Positions 53,141 to 63,956 of a stretch of 64,000 bases of DNA are shown in pieces. Each line of letters opens with the position of its first letter. Position 1 is the first letter of the stretch. Both the position numbers and the translations under genes were made by a program. The notes beneath the pieces were generated by a model. The model had not been told where the DNA came from, made no database searches, and saw only the letters and a program-made list of their open reading frames with translations. Origin of the DNA: Rosellinia necatrix (taxonomy: Eukaryota; Ascomycota; Sordariomycetes; Xylariales; Xylariaceae). The DNA lies in NCBI GenBank assembly GCA_021209875.1, contig JAGYVD010000007.1, forward strand, positions 992,001 through 1,056,000, written 5' to 3'.

Positions 53141-54329
53141 ATGGCTGCATCGGATCCAATCGACGTACTCCTCTACGGACTCGGCGCGTGAGTTTGACCC
53201 TATCTTGGTAAACTGGCCCGGATATTGATGGCGTTATATCAAGCATCGGGTCGTTCTATGCATTCGTTCTAAGCCGTGCTGAAAATGTACGACTAACCGT
53301 CGTTGCGAGGTCAAATTATGATGCAGTGAAGAACGGGGGCATCACCATTACTAGCGAGAACCACGGGAGTCACAAAGTGATACCTTACAGAGGTAATTAT
53401 CACCTAACATTTGAACGTTTTGCTCCCGATTCCGATCGAGAAGGCTGCTGGGCAGATCGTTGACATGATAAGCTAGTGTTGAGAACACCGGCGGAGGCTC
53501 AATTCAACTTTGACTATGTTGTCTGCGCCCACAAGGCAATAGATCAAGCGTCCGTTCCCGAGCAGCTTGTCCCAGCAGTTGATGAGGAGAAGACCACCCT
53601 AGTTATCATCCAGAATGGAGTTGGAAATGAGGAACCATTCAGACACGCGTTTCCCGGGGGATCTATACTATCCTGCGTGGTTTGTTCAAACCCCTCCGCT
53701 CCGCTCCGTTCAATTTGCCAATACTGATTAGCTGGCGTGTCCATCAGACCTGGGTTGGTGCCCGCCAAACTGAGCCCGGTTTCGTCACCCATACAAAATC
53801 GGAGGATATGCAGATCGGCCTATTCCCGAACCCTTCGGTGGAGGAGTCGCTAGAAAAGGAGCGCCTAGATAGATTCGCCTCTTTGTTGACGCAAGGGAAG
53901 ACTGTGTTCCAGGTAGTGCCCAACATCCAGATCCAGCGATGGGAGAAGGTAGTCTGGAATGTGGCCTGGAACTCGTTGACGACACTGACTATGCTAGACA
54001 CACATAGCTGGCTCAGCTCTTCTCCCGAAGCTATGCCTCTGACCCGGAGGTTGATGCACGAGGTCATCGATGTCGCCCAGGGATGCGGCGTCCCGCTCGA
54101 GCATTCTCTAATAGGTTGTCTAATAGACAAGATCCTTGGTATGCCTACGATTGGAAGTAGCATGCAGGTCGATGCTAAGAATGGAAAACCGATGGAAGTC
54201 GAAATCATTCTTGGATATCCCGTCAAGAAGGGGAAGGAATTGGGTCTCGATATACCTACGCTAGAAGTAATCTATGCCATCTTGACGGGCATGAACCAGA
54301 GGTTCATCAAGGCGTCCGGAAAGCTGTAG
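53141..54329 (+). CDS. 2-dehydropantoate 2-reductase (PanE/ApbA family), 4 exons, 326 aa
   Basis: NADPH-dependent 2-oxoacid reductase family; the type reaction is ketopantoate to pantoate in pantothenate synthesis. Fungi carry several paralogues, and the real substrate here is open. Exons: 53,141-53,187, 53,244-53,392, 53,477-53,679, 53,748-54,329. Introns are 56, 84 and 68 bp. The reading frame is continuous across all joins. Features in order: Rossmann motif G13-L-G-A-I-G18 in a LLYGLGAIGSFYA context; VVARSNYDAV; DYVVCAHKA; IQNGVGNEE; SCVTWVGARQTEPG at the third junction; catalytic lysine K200 in RWEKVVWNVAWNSLT; and SSMQVDAKNGKPMEVE near the C-terminus. Length is normal and no key residue is missing. 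It converges with the next gene, 217 bp between stops. Confidence 0.92.
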
Positions 54330-54546
54330 CAAAGACAGACAAACAATGGCCATTAGGCTCATCTCATCTCAGGAACCTTGCACTCTTCTCATTCCCCCGT
54401 GTACAATATCAAATAGGCCGTCAGGCTGGAGATATATCTAAATGCCATATGTGTTGGTCTTCATACACGATCGCGACAGAGCCGTGTCACATATCCCACT
54501 TCGCCCGTCCGCGCGGGGAACCGGTGAAGGGTCTTTCCCTACCCAT
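54330..54546. other. Convergent 3' intergenic region
   Basis: 217 bp between two convergent stop codons, which must hold both 3' ends. No repeat or further gene seen. Confidence 0.7.
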
Positions 54547-56009
54547 CTACAGTTTAATACGTCGGGACATCTCGCTCTCGGCCCGCTCGCTATTTATCAT
54601 CTCGGGGACCAGCTCCGCGATCGCGGCCGCCCCGGCCAAGGCCATACTCGTCTCGATCTCGGCGCGGAGCATCTGGAGCAGGCGCGTGACCCCGGCCTCC
54701 CCGTACTCGGCCGTCATAGAATACAAGAAGGGCCGCCCGATGCCGACGGCCGACGCGCCGAGGGCCAGTGCCTTGAGCACGTCGGTCCCGCGTCGGAACC
54801 CGCCGTCCACGAAGACCTGGAACCTGTCGCGGGTCCCGGGCGCGAGGAGGTGTGGCGCGTGCCTGCGGATCTCCAGCAGGGTGATGATGGGCGCCTGCGC
54901 GGAGTCGAGCGAGCGCCCGCCGTGGTTCGAGAGCACGATCCCCCGGACCCCGCTGTCGTACGCCATCACGGCGTCCTCGACCGTCTGGATCCCCTTGAGC
55001 ACGAGGGGCATCGAGGTCGCGTCCCGGATCCACGCCAGGTCCTCCCAGCTGAGCGTCGGGTTCAGCAGCCCGCTCGAGCCCGCCTTCGCCACCCCGGCGG
55101 ACGACGCGTCCGGGCCGTCGGCGGCGACGGCCTTGATGCGCTCGTCCTTCTCGCGCCTGCTGATGACGGGCGAGTCCACGGTGAGGAACAGCGCGCCGGC
55201 GCCCAGGGCCTCGGCCTTCGCGACGAGCGCGCGCGCCCTGGCCGGCTCGCGGGTGGTGTACAGCTGGAAGAACAGGGGCTGGCCGGGCCGCGACCGGGCC
55301 GCGAACACGGACTCGTGCGCGGCCGTCGTGGGCATGCAGTAGATGACGCCCTCCCGGCCGGCCGCGCGGGCGAGCACGGATTCGGCGTCCCGGCACGCGT
55401 ACCGGCCGAGGCCCGTGGGGCTGATGTAGAAGGGGAGGGATGAAGGGTGGCCCAGTATCTTGACGGCTGTCGAGATCGGCTCGACACGGCGCAGGACGCG
55501 TGGCCGGAACGTGATCATCCGGAACAGACGACGGGTGTCCATGAGGCTCACCTCATCCTCGGTTCCGCCTGCATAGTACGCCCAACCGGTCGGGCTTAAG
55601 TAACTCCTCGCGGCCTCCTCGAAGTCATCTACGTTGATGATCGACCCCAGAGGAGGATAGGCTGGGATAGCAGGAGCGGCTGTAGCGGAGGTCGCTGCTC
55701 TTGGAGGGATCATTAGACTGCCTGGCCGGATATCCCCTCGGTATTTGGTTGATGGTAATGTTGCGGCAACTAGTTCGGGTTCGTGCACTTCGTCATAGGC
55801 CTCTGTGGCATCCTGCCCGGAATAGGTGGCAATAACGCCCGCACCGCCGGGGTGGGCGTCGAGGAATTCTATTCTTGGTCAGCATTTAGAATATGTCCTT
55901 GAAGGAGAGTATATCTACCTGAGACGTCCCAGACCTTCCCATTTATTACCACCCAGCAGTCCGCCTTGGTGTTGTGTCTTGCTACCTCCGCGCCATCGAT
56001 GATTGCCAT
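54547..56009 (-). CDS. Flavocytochrome b2-type L-2-hydroxyacid (L-lactate) dehydrogenase, 2 exons, 470 aa
   Basis: Oxidises an L-2-hydroxy acid, typically L-lactate to pyruvate, passing electrons via FMN and haem to cytochrome c. Exon 1 is 55,919-56,009 and exon 2 is 54,547-55,868. The 50-bp intron has branch GCTGAC and acceptor AATAG; the nearer CAAG acceptor would give an immediate stop. The start at 56,009 is fixed by an upstream in-frame TGA. Residues 1-75 form a cytochrome b5 domain with haem ligands H36 (EFLDAHPGGAG) and H59 (EVHEPE). The FMN domain keeps Y129, Y234 (FFQLYTT), D262 (LTVDSPV), K322 (VLKGI), H346 and R349 (LSNHGGRSLD), and the phosphate-binding DGGFRRGTD and GIGRP. The protein begins at the b5 domain without a mitochondrial presequence, unlike yeast CYB2, and its C-terminus RRIKL is not a standard peroxisomal signal, so a cytosolic place is likely. 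Exon 2 is strikingly GC-rich. Substrate other than lactate (glycolate, mandelate) is possible. Confidence 0.93.
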
Positions 56010-58348
56010 CTCCAACTGCTCTAGCTGTATGCCAATGGGACCAATCTCGCAATCTCACACGGAAAGACAGTTTTACTCGGTATGGGTTTTGCCTGGTCTC
56101 GCAGTGGTGCATTCAGCACACCAGGTTGGGATTTAACGGCACTTTGAACCTACCTGTTCACGGGTGATGTCTAGGCAGGAATTGTTGACTATCGCCAGGT
56201 TACGGACCCCATACAAATGCGGAAACGGATTTCACACGACATTGATCATCGAGTATGATAGCGAGCCAGTATAGGTCTTTCTGCCTAAGGTCGGGTGTGA
56301 TATGTCGTACCCTGGAATGAACGCTGGCTTGATAAACTTATCCGACAGCGTGCGGGAAACCGACATCTATGGGTGTGTATTCGGTATTAGATAGTTATGA
56401 GCCCCGACAGGTCGGTCATCAGATGCTCCACGCAGAACCTCGAACCCTCGCATTGCACACCGACTCGCCCGTGCTAGGAGCCTTCACCGGTAGTCTCCAC
56501 CATCTCAAGTACATACACAAACGCCGAGAAGGGGCCCAAACGCCAACCCCGGTTCCTGTGCTCTAGCTAATACCATAGGAGAGATGTAGGGCTTTTGATA
56601 TCGTGGGGCAAATGTTGGAAGTTATTTCCCGGAATCAAGTGAGAAACAGAATAGGCGCAGAGTAGGAGTAAGTCGCTAGTGAACCAATCGTGGCTCGCCA
56701 GCTGTGTGGACAATCTAGTTGACAAAAATCTAGTTGGCGAAAGGGATCTCAGTGTCGGAGTCTGGCATCATTCTATCCGCCTACCCAGCTAGGCTACTAG
56801 CATATAACTATACCTAGATGCCATTTACCTATCAGTCGCTGGTCCCCGTGGGGAGAGTCGTAACGAGCGGGTGCGGGGAAACCCAGCCACTTGATTCGCG
56901 CGATCGTCCAGATAGGCTAGGGTAGATATATATATGTGCGGTTAGAAGAACATGGTGCCTGAGGTAAGGCCGATCTAGGGGGGATCTCAATAGATTCCAT
57001 GCCAAGGTAGGCTCAAGCTATCAACGCGATTCACACGATTCACACGATTCGCTGGACGCAACGAAGCCTATGAAGACGGCAAATGACTTTTCTAGTTAAG
57101 ACAATAAACCCTGTTAATAAGAAGACGCTTGGACGACTTGATGTCCAACCCGACGAAGTGTTTCGATAGAGGCTATGTTTTCATGCCGTAATACAAGTTG
57201 TAACAGACACGCTATCGAAACACGCCCTCGTGGCCCCTATCCACTCCACAGCCACCGCATTGCATCACGCTTCGCACCGACAATTCTGCCCCTTGCCATG
57301 CATCATCAGACATCGGCTCGATGGTATTGGCTGCCGCACGGCGATGTTTTTTCTTGGAGCGCCAGCCGTCTTCACGCCCTGCAGATGGGTATGACACTAA
57401 GGCTACGGATTTGGCGAGTCCTTGCAACTCCTGCAGGAGAGGACGCCGTTTTGATTGATTAGAACGTCGCCTAGTCTAACCTAACCTGCGTAGTATGTAT
57501 GCCTGCCGTTTCCTGATACCGGGATATCCTCGCGTTGCGGATTATAACAGGGGTTTAAGCGGCAGCTCCCGTCAGCCAAGGAAGTCTTCTCATCGATCTT
57601 ATATGTATGTAATCGATCTTTGGCACCTGGGAGGGACGGACCTCCTATCGCAAGCGTGTGCCGGTTCAATGTTTGAGATACACGACACCTGATGCTATAG
57701 GTATTGCAGAGATGGTTGGCTGGCAACGTGGCCCCAATTCATTATATGCCCTCTTCTCTCGTGGTTTTCTGTTGGTTTCAATATTTGTTTTTCCTTTTTC
57801 CTTTTTCCTTTTTTTCTTATGTTGATCACCATGACATTATGCAGGGTATCATTTTGTACTTACAGAGAGCCGAAGAAGGTAGACTACCCTCGTTTTTCTT
57901 GCTACAAGCTCGTCCGACCCACGCCAGCGACCCCTATAGACCCAGACCCATCATGAATTTATGATAGATTAACTTGGGTACTGCTGCATTGAATCACTTC
58001 TACACACGCCTCACATCTGTCCCGGCCGGGACACTCACCGCTGAGGATGATGTGTCACCTTACGGCGTCATAGGCTCCTGGCCGCAGGGGGTGAGGTCAT
58101 ACATACCACAGCCGTAATCCGCGGCTGCATGACTCTTACATAGTCGCCATCCAGTGGCGCCGCGCGAGCTGCATACGCGAATATCGTATGCCTAACCGAT
58201 TGCAATTATGCGTCTGCCACTTTTCTTTTGGCGATCAGAGAGAAATACGACAGGCGTATAAGGACGCGAGCACGAGAAGCGCACACGGATCGACCCAATG
58301 CGACGGATAAATCGGGCCGCCCATAGGTAGGCATGCAATGCACGCCTG

Positions 58349-58425
58349 TACGTACGGTACGTGCGTATACACGTACGTAGATACCATCGACATATATGGT
58401 TATACCGGCATATAGTTATATGCCC
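58349..58425. repeat. Paired hairpin-forming palindromes
   Basis: GTACGTG/CACGTAC arms (about 58,349-58,368, inside a CGTACGTACGGTACGTGCGT context) and GGCATATAGTTATATGCC (about 58,407-58,425) lie 40 bp apart. Function unknown. Confidence 0.55.
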
Positions 58426-59546
58426 GGGGGTATATGTTAAGGAGGTGTGGTGCGAAGCGATACGAGGCTATACCACGGCCAGGTCCGAGTATGCGACACG
58501 ACCGACCCGGCTCCCTGGAATTTGGTTAGATAAGGCACGGTTAACCGGTGTGATGGATGAACTGGTTACCGTGGAATAGATAATGTATGGGATATTAAAA
58601 GCCGATCATCTGGATTCGAACTTGTTCCTGGGCAGATGACACTGGCGTCTGGGAGAGGGCATGGCCGCATGGAGCACGACCGAACGGACCTCAAATATCA
58701 TGCTGACTTACATGCATGCATAATCTACTTGCACTACATAAGGTCGGCGGCCTTATAGACCGCCAAGGTTTCGGGTACGACGCTCGAGGGCTGGACGATA
58801 TCGGAACTATAGGAACAGGACTGTTGAGGCCACCAGACCACCTGCCCAATGATAGACGGGGCTACGGTGAGCAATACTAGCTGGGGGGCAGGCTGGTCTG
58901 TAGACGCATGAATAGATAGATAGCAGCCGACGTAAGAGAGATGGTGACAGAGTGGTGACGATGTATGCAGTCTATTGACCTATTCATCCGCGTGCCGTAC
59001 TCATTTGTAGCGAGTGAGTGGTATATAGGTAAGGACTAACTATAGTTGTAGTAGATGACCTGTTAAGTAATCCTTTATTATATAGTTATGCATAGTACCT
59101 ACCATCCCAGAGCTGGAAATGACCGGGAGATCCCTTGTTCAGTCAAGTGGAGACGAGACGGCTTTGGCTGTACATGTGCTGTCCAATTCAGTGCGCTATC
59201 TAGAATCCCATCGAGAATGCTGTTTTCAATTTGCATCTTCTATCCGAATCAATCTCCAATTGGGGGAGAGAAAAAGCTGGCATGTGAATGGTCTCGTGGG
59301 GGTCAGAGGCGACCTTAGCCCCATAGCCGCTACACTATACGTAGTACTCGAGTACCTAGATAAGTGTGTGGTACGGGTCTGTGGTACGGGTCCCTGGACA
59401 ACGACAACCTGGCTGCCGTTGCACCCGTTTCACTCGGTACGACTACCCAGATCTATACCCGGACAACAGCGACCGTACCGTGTTGAAGTAACCAGGTACA
59501 ATTACATACTGCCTTCTGTACACTACCTCCCAGTGGCACGCTAGAG

Positions 59547-59585
59547 TGTGCCGTAAGGGTGTGCCGTGAGGATGTGCCGTGAGGA
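59547..59585. repeat. 13-bp tandem repeat, 3 units
   Basis: TGTGCCGTAAGGG, then TGTGCCGTGAGGA twice. Upstream, near 59,370, a 13-bp unit (GTGGTACGGGTCY) is also doubled. Confidence 0.85.
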
Positions 59586-59595
59586 GTGGTTCTAC

Positions 59596-59785
59596 TACCT
59601 AGGTACCTACCTAGGTAAGAGGTACCTACGGTACCTGGTAGTAGGTACCTAATAAGAGGTATCATACATATGTAGGTACTTACTTGGGCTGTGGGCACTG
59701 TCTCTTGTGTCACATCTGCCTGAATACGAACAACTACCTGCCCTTAGTAGACCACCTAACTGCTAAATACCTACCTAGGTAGGTA
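59596..59785. repeat. CCTAGGTACC / TACCTACCTAGG palindrome cluster
   Basis: Many overlapping copies of TACCTAGGTA-type words, including a perfect 18-bp palindrome TACCTACCTAGGTAGGTA at 59,768-59,785. Related words recur at 62,630-62,700 and just upstream of the dehydrogenase start at 63.57 kb. Such words are common in intergenic DNA of many filamentous ascomycetes. Confidence 0.75.
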
Positions 59786-60568
59786 GGTACTAGGAAGTTA
59801 AGCTTTCAAAATGATGGCGCATCTGCGATTGCTGCTGCTATACGCTACTAATTATGTAAGGGTGTAAAAAGGGTGTAAATATGGATGTGCGTATCGTAGC
59901 ATCCAACATCAGAGATGGACTAGACTGCCTGTTGGGATCTACTAGCTTGCCTGAGCATATGCCTACCTGGCGGAGCACATTTCTATCAATTCCTCAGAAA
60001 TCTAACCCAGACCGGACCATACAATGGTGGATTCGCTGGCGTTGGTGTACCCGCCAAGCGTGCCAGTTTACTTGTACCCAGTCTAGGCCGCGGGCGACGA
60101 GTGGTCTTAGCCTACGGGGAGGTCGTCTTTCCCCCACACAACAGGAAGGGACTCGGATCGGAGGAGGGAGGAGGTACCATAACGTGTCCCCGTGTATCGC
60201 GACGGGGAGGGAGGACAAGGGGCCGGGGAGAGAGAGGAGAGACACGGGCTTGTAGGCAACGACAACGTAAGCTGGACAGCAGTTTGCACTCAGTCGGGCA
60301 CGTAGTAGTTGGTCAGCTGATCGATGTTTATAGGCCCATCTTGTTTGACGGGTGCTCGCCCTTCCCTGTGCGTGCTGGCTGGGATATCTAACTTGAGGTG
60401 AGCCGACTTTCCCATTTTTAATAAGACCGTCCACCCGTTCGTCGATCGAGCTAACGGCCCGCGGACTCCAATTTCTTCTCTTGCTCTCCATCCATACCCA
60501 TTGCCCTCCCCCTCTCCACATCGCCTGTGTCTTGATACCCGCCAGCAGCCTGTGATAGAGACAGCAAT

Positions 60569-61555
60569 ATGGCGCCCTCCGCTGCACCGGCTTCTGATGC
60601 CTATAGCAACCCGGCCTCGGCCTCTCCATATGCCCTGGCCCCGGGGTTCTACGTCCCAACCGTCGCCTTCTTCACGCCCGAAGATGAGGTAGACGGGCCC
60701 ACCACTTCTCAGCATGCTCTCCGTCTGGCCCAGGCCGGAGTCACTGGTCTTGTCACCCACGGATCCAATGGCGAGGCCGTGCACCTGGATCACCAGGAAC
60801 GCATTCTCATCACTAGGCTGACCCGCAAGGCCCTGGACGATGCCGGCTACGCCGACATGCCCGTCATTGTCGGCTGTGGCGCCCAGAGCACACGGGAGAC
60901 CATCCAGCTCTGCAAGGAAGCCGCCGAGGCTGGCGGTACCCACGTCCTCATTCTACCGCCGGCTTATTACGGCAGTCTCTTGACCACCGAACTCATCAAG
61001 GCTCACTTCCGGGCCGTCGCCGATGCGTCACCTGTCCCGGTCATCATCTACAATTTCCCCGGTGCCTGCAGCGGTTTGGACCTCAGCTCCGATGTCATCA
61101 TCGACCTGGCTCAGCATCCCAAGGTGCAGGGGGTCAAGCTGACGTGTGGCAACACCGGTAAGCTTGCTCGTGTCGTTGCTGGCACGAGCGGCACGGATTT
61201 CCGTACTTTCGGTGGCAGTGCCGACTTCACCGTGCAAACCCTCGCCGTCGGTGGTCACGGCATCATAGGGGGCTTAGGAAATGTCGCACCTGTGGCCTGC
61301 CTCGAAGTTTTCAAGCTGTGGGAGGCCGGCAAACAGGAGAGCGCACGGGATCTCCAGAAGATCGTGGCCAGGGGAGACTGGACGGCTATCCAGGGCGGCT
61401 TCGTCTCCGTCAAGGTTGCGTTACAGAAGTATTTCGGCTACGGCGGGGAGCCGAGGAAGCCATGCGCGTTCCCCGAGGGCGCCAAGTTAGCCGAACAGGA
61501 AGCAGGCTTTGCAGAATTGGTTGAGGCGGAAAGAAGCCTCACACAAAGTAGCTGA
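60569..61555 (+). CDS. DapA/HOGA-family class I pyruvate aldolase, intronless, 328 aa
   Basis: Member of the dihydrodipicolinate synthase/N-acetylneuraminate lyase superfamily: a TIM barrel forming a Schiff base with pyruvate or a 2-oxo acid. In fungi such proteins are annotated as 4-hydroxy-2-oxoglutarate aldolase-like or act on 2-keto-3-deoxy sugar acids. Residues 1-25 form a variable Ala/Ser/Pro-rich leader. After it come FYVPTVAFFTPEDEVD, the pyruvate-carboxylate loop GSNGEA (65-70), VGCGAQSTRETI, catalytic tyrosine Y161 (IIYNFPGACSG), the Schiff-base lysine K190 (VQGVKLTCGN) and FGGSADF. Length suits the family and there is no break. Start ATG at 60,569; no better upstream start in frame. 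It is not close to fungal LGA1 (galacturonate pathway) by motif comparison from memory, so the exact substrate is open. The open frames antisense to it are shadows. Confidence 0.92.
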   Translation: MAPSAAPASDAYSNPASASPYALAPGFYVPTVAFFTPEDEVDGPTTSQHALRLAQAGVTGLVTHGSNGEAVHLDHQERILITRLTRKALDDAGYADMPVIVGCGAQSTRETIQLCKEAAEAGGTHVLILPPAYYGSLLTTELIKAHFRAVADASPVPVIIYNFPGACSGLDLSSDVIIDLAQHPKVQGVKLTCGNTGKLARVVAGTSGTDFRTFGGSADFTVQTLAVGGHGIIGGLGNVAPVACLEVFKLWEAGKQESARDLQKIVARGDWTAIQGGFVSVKVALQKYFGYGGEPRKPCAFPEGAKLAEQEAGFAELVEAERSLTQSS

Positions 61556-63606
61556 TGATAAAACACGGGGATGGCCTGCATTAATGATAGAACCTGTAAC
61601 TATAGAACCGATTTGACAACTTTTTCCCGCTTTTGTATTTCGCTCCCTATCCTTGTGTCTTCAGTTTGGTCCGAGAGCAGTGGCCTAGTAGTCTAACTAC
61701 GTAACGATCAGAGAGGCACAGTAGAAGCATCGGTAACGCACGCCAATGCTAGGGATAATCAGCTAGCCCATGTTTTAGAGCCATCTACCTACTTGTACGG
61801 GAAACAGTGAGCATACGAGGGCCAGGAGCAACAACACAGTCGCTTGTCTTCACAGATATCTCGATCGGGTCGGAACTAGGATTGGGATTACGGCTCTGCA
61901 AGCTGATTGATCTAGTATATAGTTATTCAACTGATGGCCGGCGCCGGCCATTCGCTTCCAAGGTAAATCAAACCGAAAAGTTACAAATTGGCATCCATAC
62001 CCGCGAGGCATCTGCAGTCTTCCCCAGCAGCATCAATGGCTGATAGCCGGATATATAGCAATACGGTTTCGGTTTCGGTTTCCGCTCCCCAGATAATTCA
62101 TACGCTAGCTCTAATATTACCCAAAAACGAACGAAAACAGAGTTAACTCTGATGCCTCCACTTCATGGGCGATCGACGGCACCCAATGCTCACATCTTCG
62201 CCTTTCGCCCTCACCACCAACAATATCTCGGGTCAGTGTCATTGAATCGGCCTATACACATTGGGCTCTAGTAACGGTGTTGTTTGGATCGTGCGTATCA
62301 CATTTACGTGCAACCTGCCAGCACGACTCGTGACGACGACGAGGATACCCAATTAAACAAGTCACGAGTCTGTCTAGACATCCCTTGCATGAAATCGGGT
62401 CCTCGGATTCGCCTCCTCGCTCCCAAGTTCCTAAACCCCTCTCGAGGTGGCTCGCGATGGATTCCCCCTCATGATTTGCCCCGCCTAGCGCCCCTCCCCC
62501 ACCGAGCCGGCTCTTCCCCAATCGCTACCCCCAACCCCCCACGTAGTTGTAGACTCTGGCAAGTGCTCACTGCCTATTTACTGGTCCCTGACACCCAGCG
62601 ATGTTAATACGCTAACATATAGGCATCCAAAGTGCCTACCTACCCGGCACCTACTGCTCTGACGTCCAGACCACTGCCTAGAGAGGTAACCTAGGTGAAA
62701 ACCGGAGTGCTTTAACCCAGAGGTATGCAACCGCTCCGATTAGGAAAACCCCAGGGTGCCACACGGCGAATAGTAACTAAACAAGAAGACCGAACTTCAT
62801 GCTATCAAGCAAGTATTGTAAGCACGCAGTTATGCGATATAATAGAATGCCCCTCTCCCCCAATGGGCACTCATTAAGTTGACAGCCCATGGTTCCCAAA
62901 ACTATGGTCCCCAATCCTACTTCATGTGTACCCCATATTCATTCGGCTACGTTCGGGTTCGGAGTTCCAACGGTGTGCCTAACCGATGTAGAGTGGAGGG
63001 TTGACTTGACGGGATGGGGCCTCGATGCTGCTATCCGATTCCCCCAAACTTAGAAGCGATACCCATAACCACAGGGTGGGGAGAGGTGTAAGGTATCATG
63101 CCGTTAATCCACGGCCTGGAGCTTTTTGCCCGGCGTCAATGTGGGTTGGTACTTTCTCGGAAGTGGCACCGGAGCGCTAATATGGCTTCTTATAGGGTCA
63201 ACACGATGTGTTGAATATGCATAGAGCAATGTTTCATAGTGCCGTTGGCCGGTAGCTCGGGCAAAGCTTCCCCGGGGTCACCTGGGCTGGACATCCCCTA
63301 CATTCGCCTTGTCTTATTACTCACCACCATATAACGGGATAGCTTTTAACACGGGCACTCGGTGGCATAGGCGCAGCTAGGCAAGCACACCAGGCAGCCG
63401 ATACCGACGCTTGAATGTGGTCGACGGGGGTCCGGGCCAGCTGTGTACAGTATTACCCCAAATATATCTTAGAATTCGACCGAAACCGGACTCTCGACAC
63501 CGAGAAGACCGGCCGTCGCCTACCTCCCCTCCCATTACCCGGGCTCTTCCCGCACAACATACCTACCTACCTGAGCACAAGCGAGTCCTCACCCGACGTC
63601 GCCACC
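61556..63606. other. 2-kb intergenic region
   Basis: No recognisable gene on either strand. Contains a short (GGTTTC)3 run near 62,063-62,080, C-rich sequence around 62,400-62,550 and TACCTACC words at 62.63-62.70 and 63.56 kb. Presumably the 3' end of the aldolase gene and the promoter of the dehydrogenase. Confidence 0.6.
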
Positions 63607-63956
63607 ATGCCCTCCTATCTCGAAAAGCTATTCTCGCTCGAGGGCCACCTGGCCGTCGTGACCGGCGGGACGCGGGGGATCGGGCAGTCGATGGCGCTCG
63701 CCCTGGCCGGGGCCGGGGCCGACGTGATCCTCGTGCAACGGGACGGGGCGAGCGCGGAGACGAAGCAGAAGATCGAGGCGCTGGGGCGCAAGGCCTTTGT
63801 CTACACGGCAGACATGGGCGCGCAAGAGCAGGTGGAGGGGCTCGCGAAGCGGATCCTAGACGACGGCCACGACCCCGACATCCTCGTCACGTCCGCCGGC
63901 ATCCAGAGACGGCACCCGGCGCACGAGTTCCCGATGAGCGACTGGAACGATGTACG
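63607..63956 (+). CDS. Short-chain dehydrogenase, 2-deoxy-D-gluconate 3-dehydrogenase (KduD)-like, 5' partial exon
   Basis: NAD(P)-dependent SDR. The N-terminal pattern MPSYLEKLFSLEGHLAVVTG is the usual start of fungal proteins annotated as 2-deoxy-D-gluconate 3-dehydrogenase, which oxidise 3-deoxy-sugar acids in uronate breakdown in bacteria. First exon, 116 codons plus 2 nt, ending at a GTGAAC donor (63,957); the gene runs off the window, so the catalytic Tyr-Lys pair is not seen. Cofactor motif T19-G-G-T-R-G-I-G26 is present. The DILVTSAGIQRR strand has SAG in place of the common NAG. Start chosen at 63,607 because the context GCCACCATG is an ideal Kozak sequence and the family alignment begins here; an in-frame upstream ATG at 63,415 would add a non-homologous leader. 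GC-rich, like the flavocytochrome gene. Confidence 0.85.

Larger units (their letters stand above)
56010..60568. other. 4.5-kb GC-normal stretch without recognisable gene
   Basis: Base composition is like genic DNA, but no frame shows a known domain. The longest plus-strand frames (59,119-59,544; 57,175-57,462; 59,881-60,255) have no family motifs or convincing splice context. Ordered features: a GATTCACAC tandem near 57,030-57,052; hairpins at 58.35-58.43 kb; a 13-bp tandem (59,547-59,585); and CCTAGGTACC/TACCTACCTAGG-type palindromes at 59.6-59.8 kb. It may hold regulatory DNA for the flanking genes, a decayed gene, or a fast-evolving gene I cannot see. Confidence 0.6.

Noticed and set aside
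54442..55443. 333- and 297-codon plus-strand frames and 268-codon minus-strand frame across the flavocytochrome gene
   Set aside because: Shadow frames caused by very high GC; the 470-aa flavocytochrome reading has all family motifs.
58612..58624. tRNA gene on the minus strand (AAGTTCGAATCC T-loop-like)
   Set aside because: The flanking bases do not form a T stem, and no acceptor or anticodon arm can be drawn.
59119..59544. 141-codon plus-strand frame
   Set aside because: No domain, low-complexity surroundings with tandem repeats, and an overlapping frame on the same strand of similar quality.
59994..60943. 221- and 217-codon minus-strand frames antisense to the aldolase and its leader
   Set aside because: No family motif; they overlap a clearly coding gene on the other strand.
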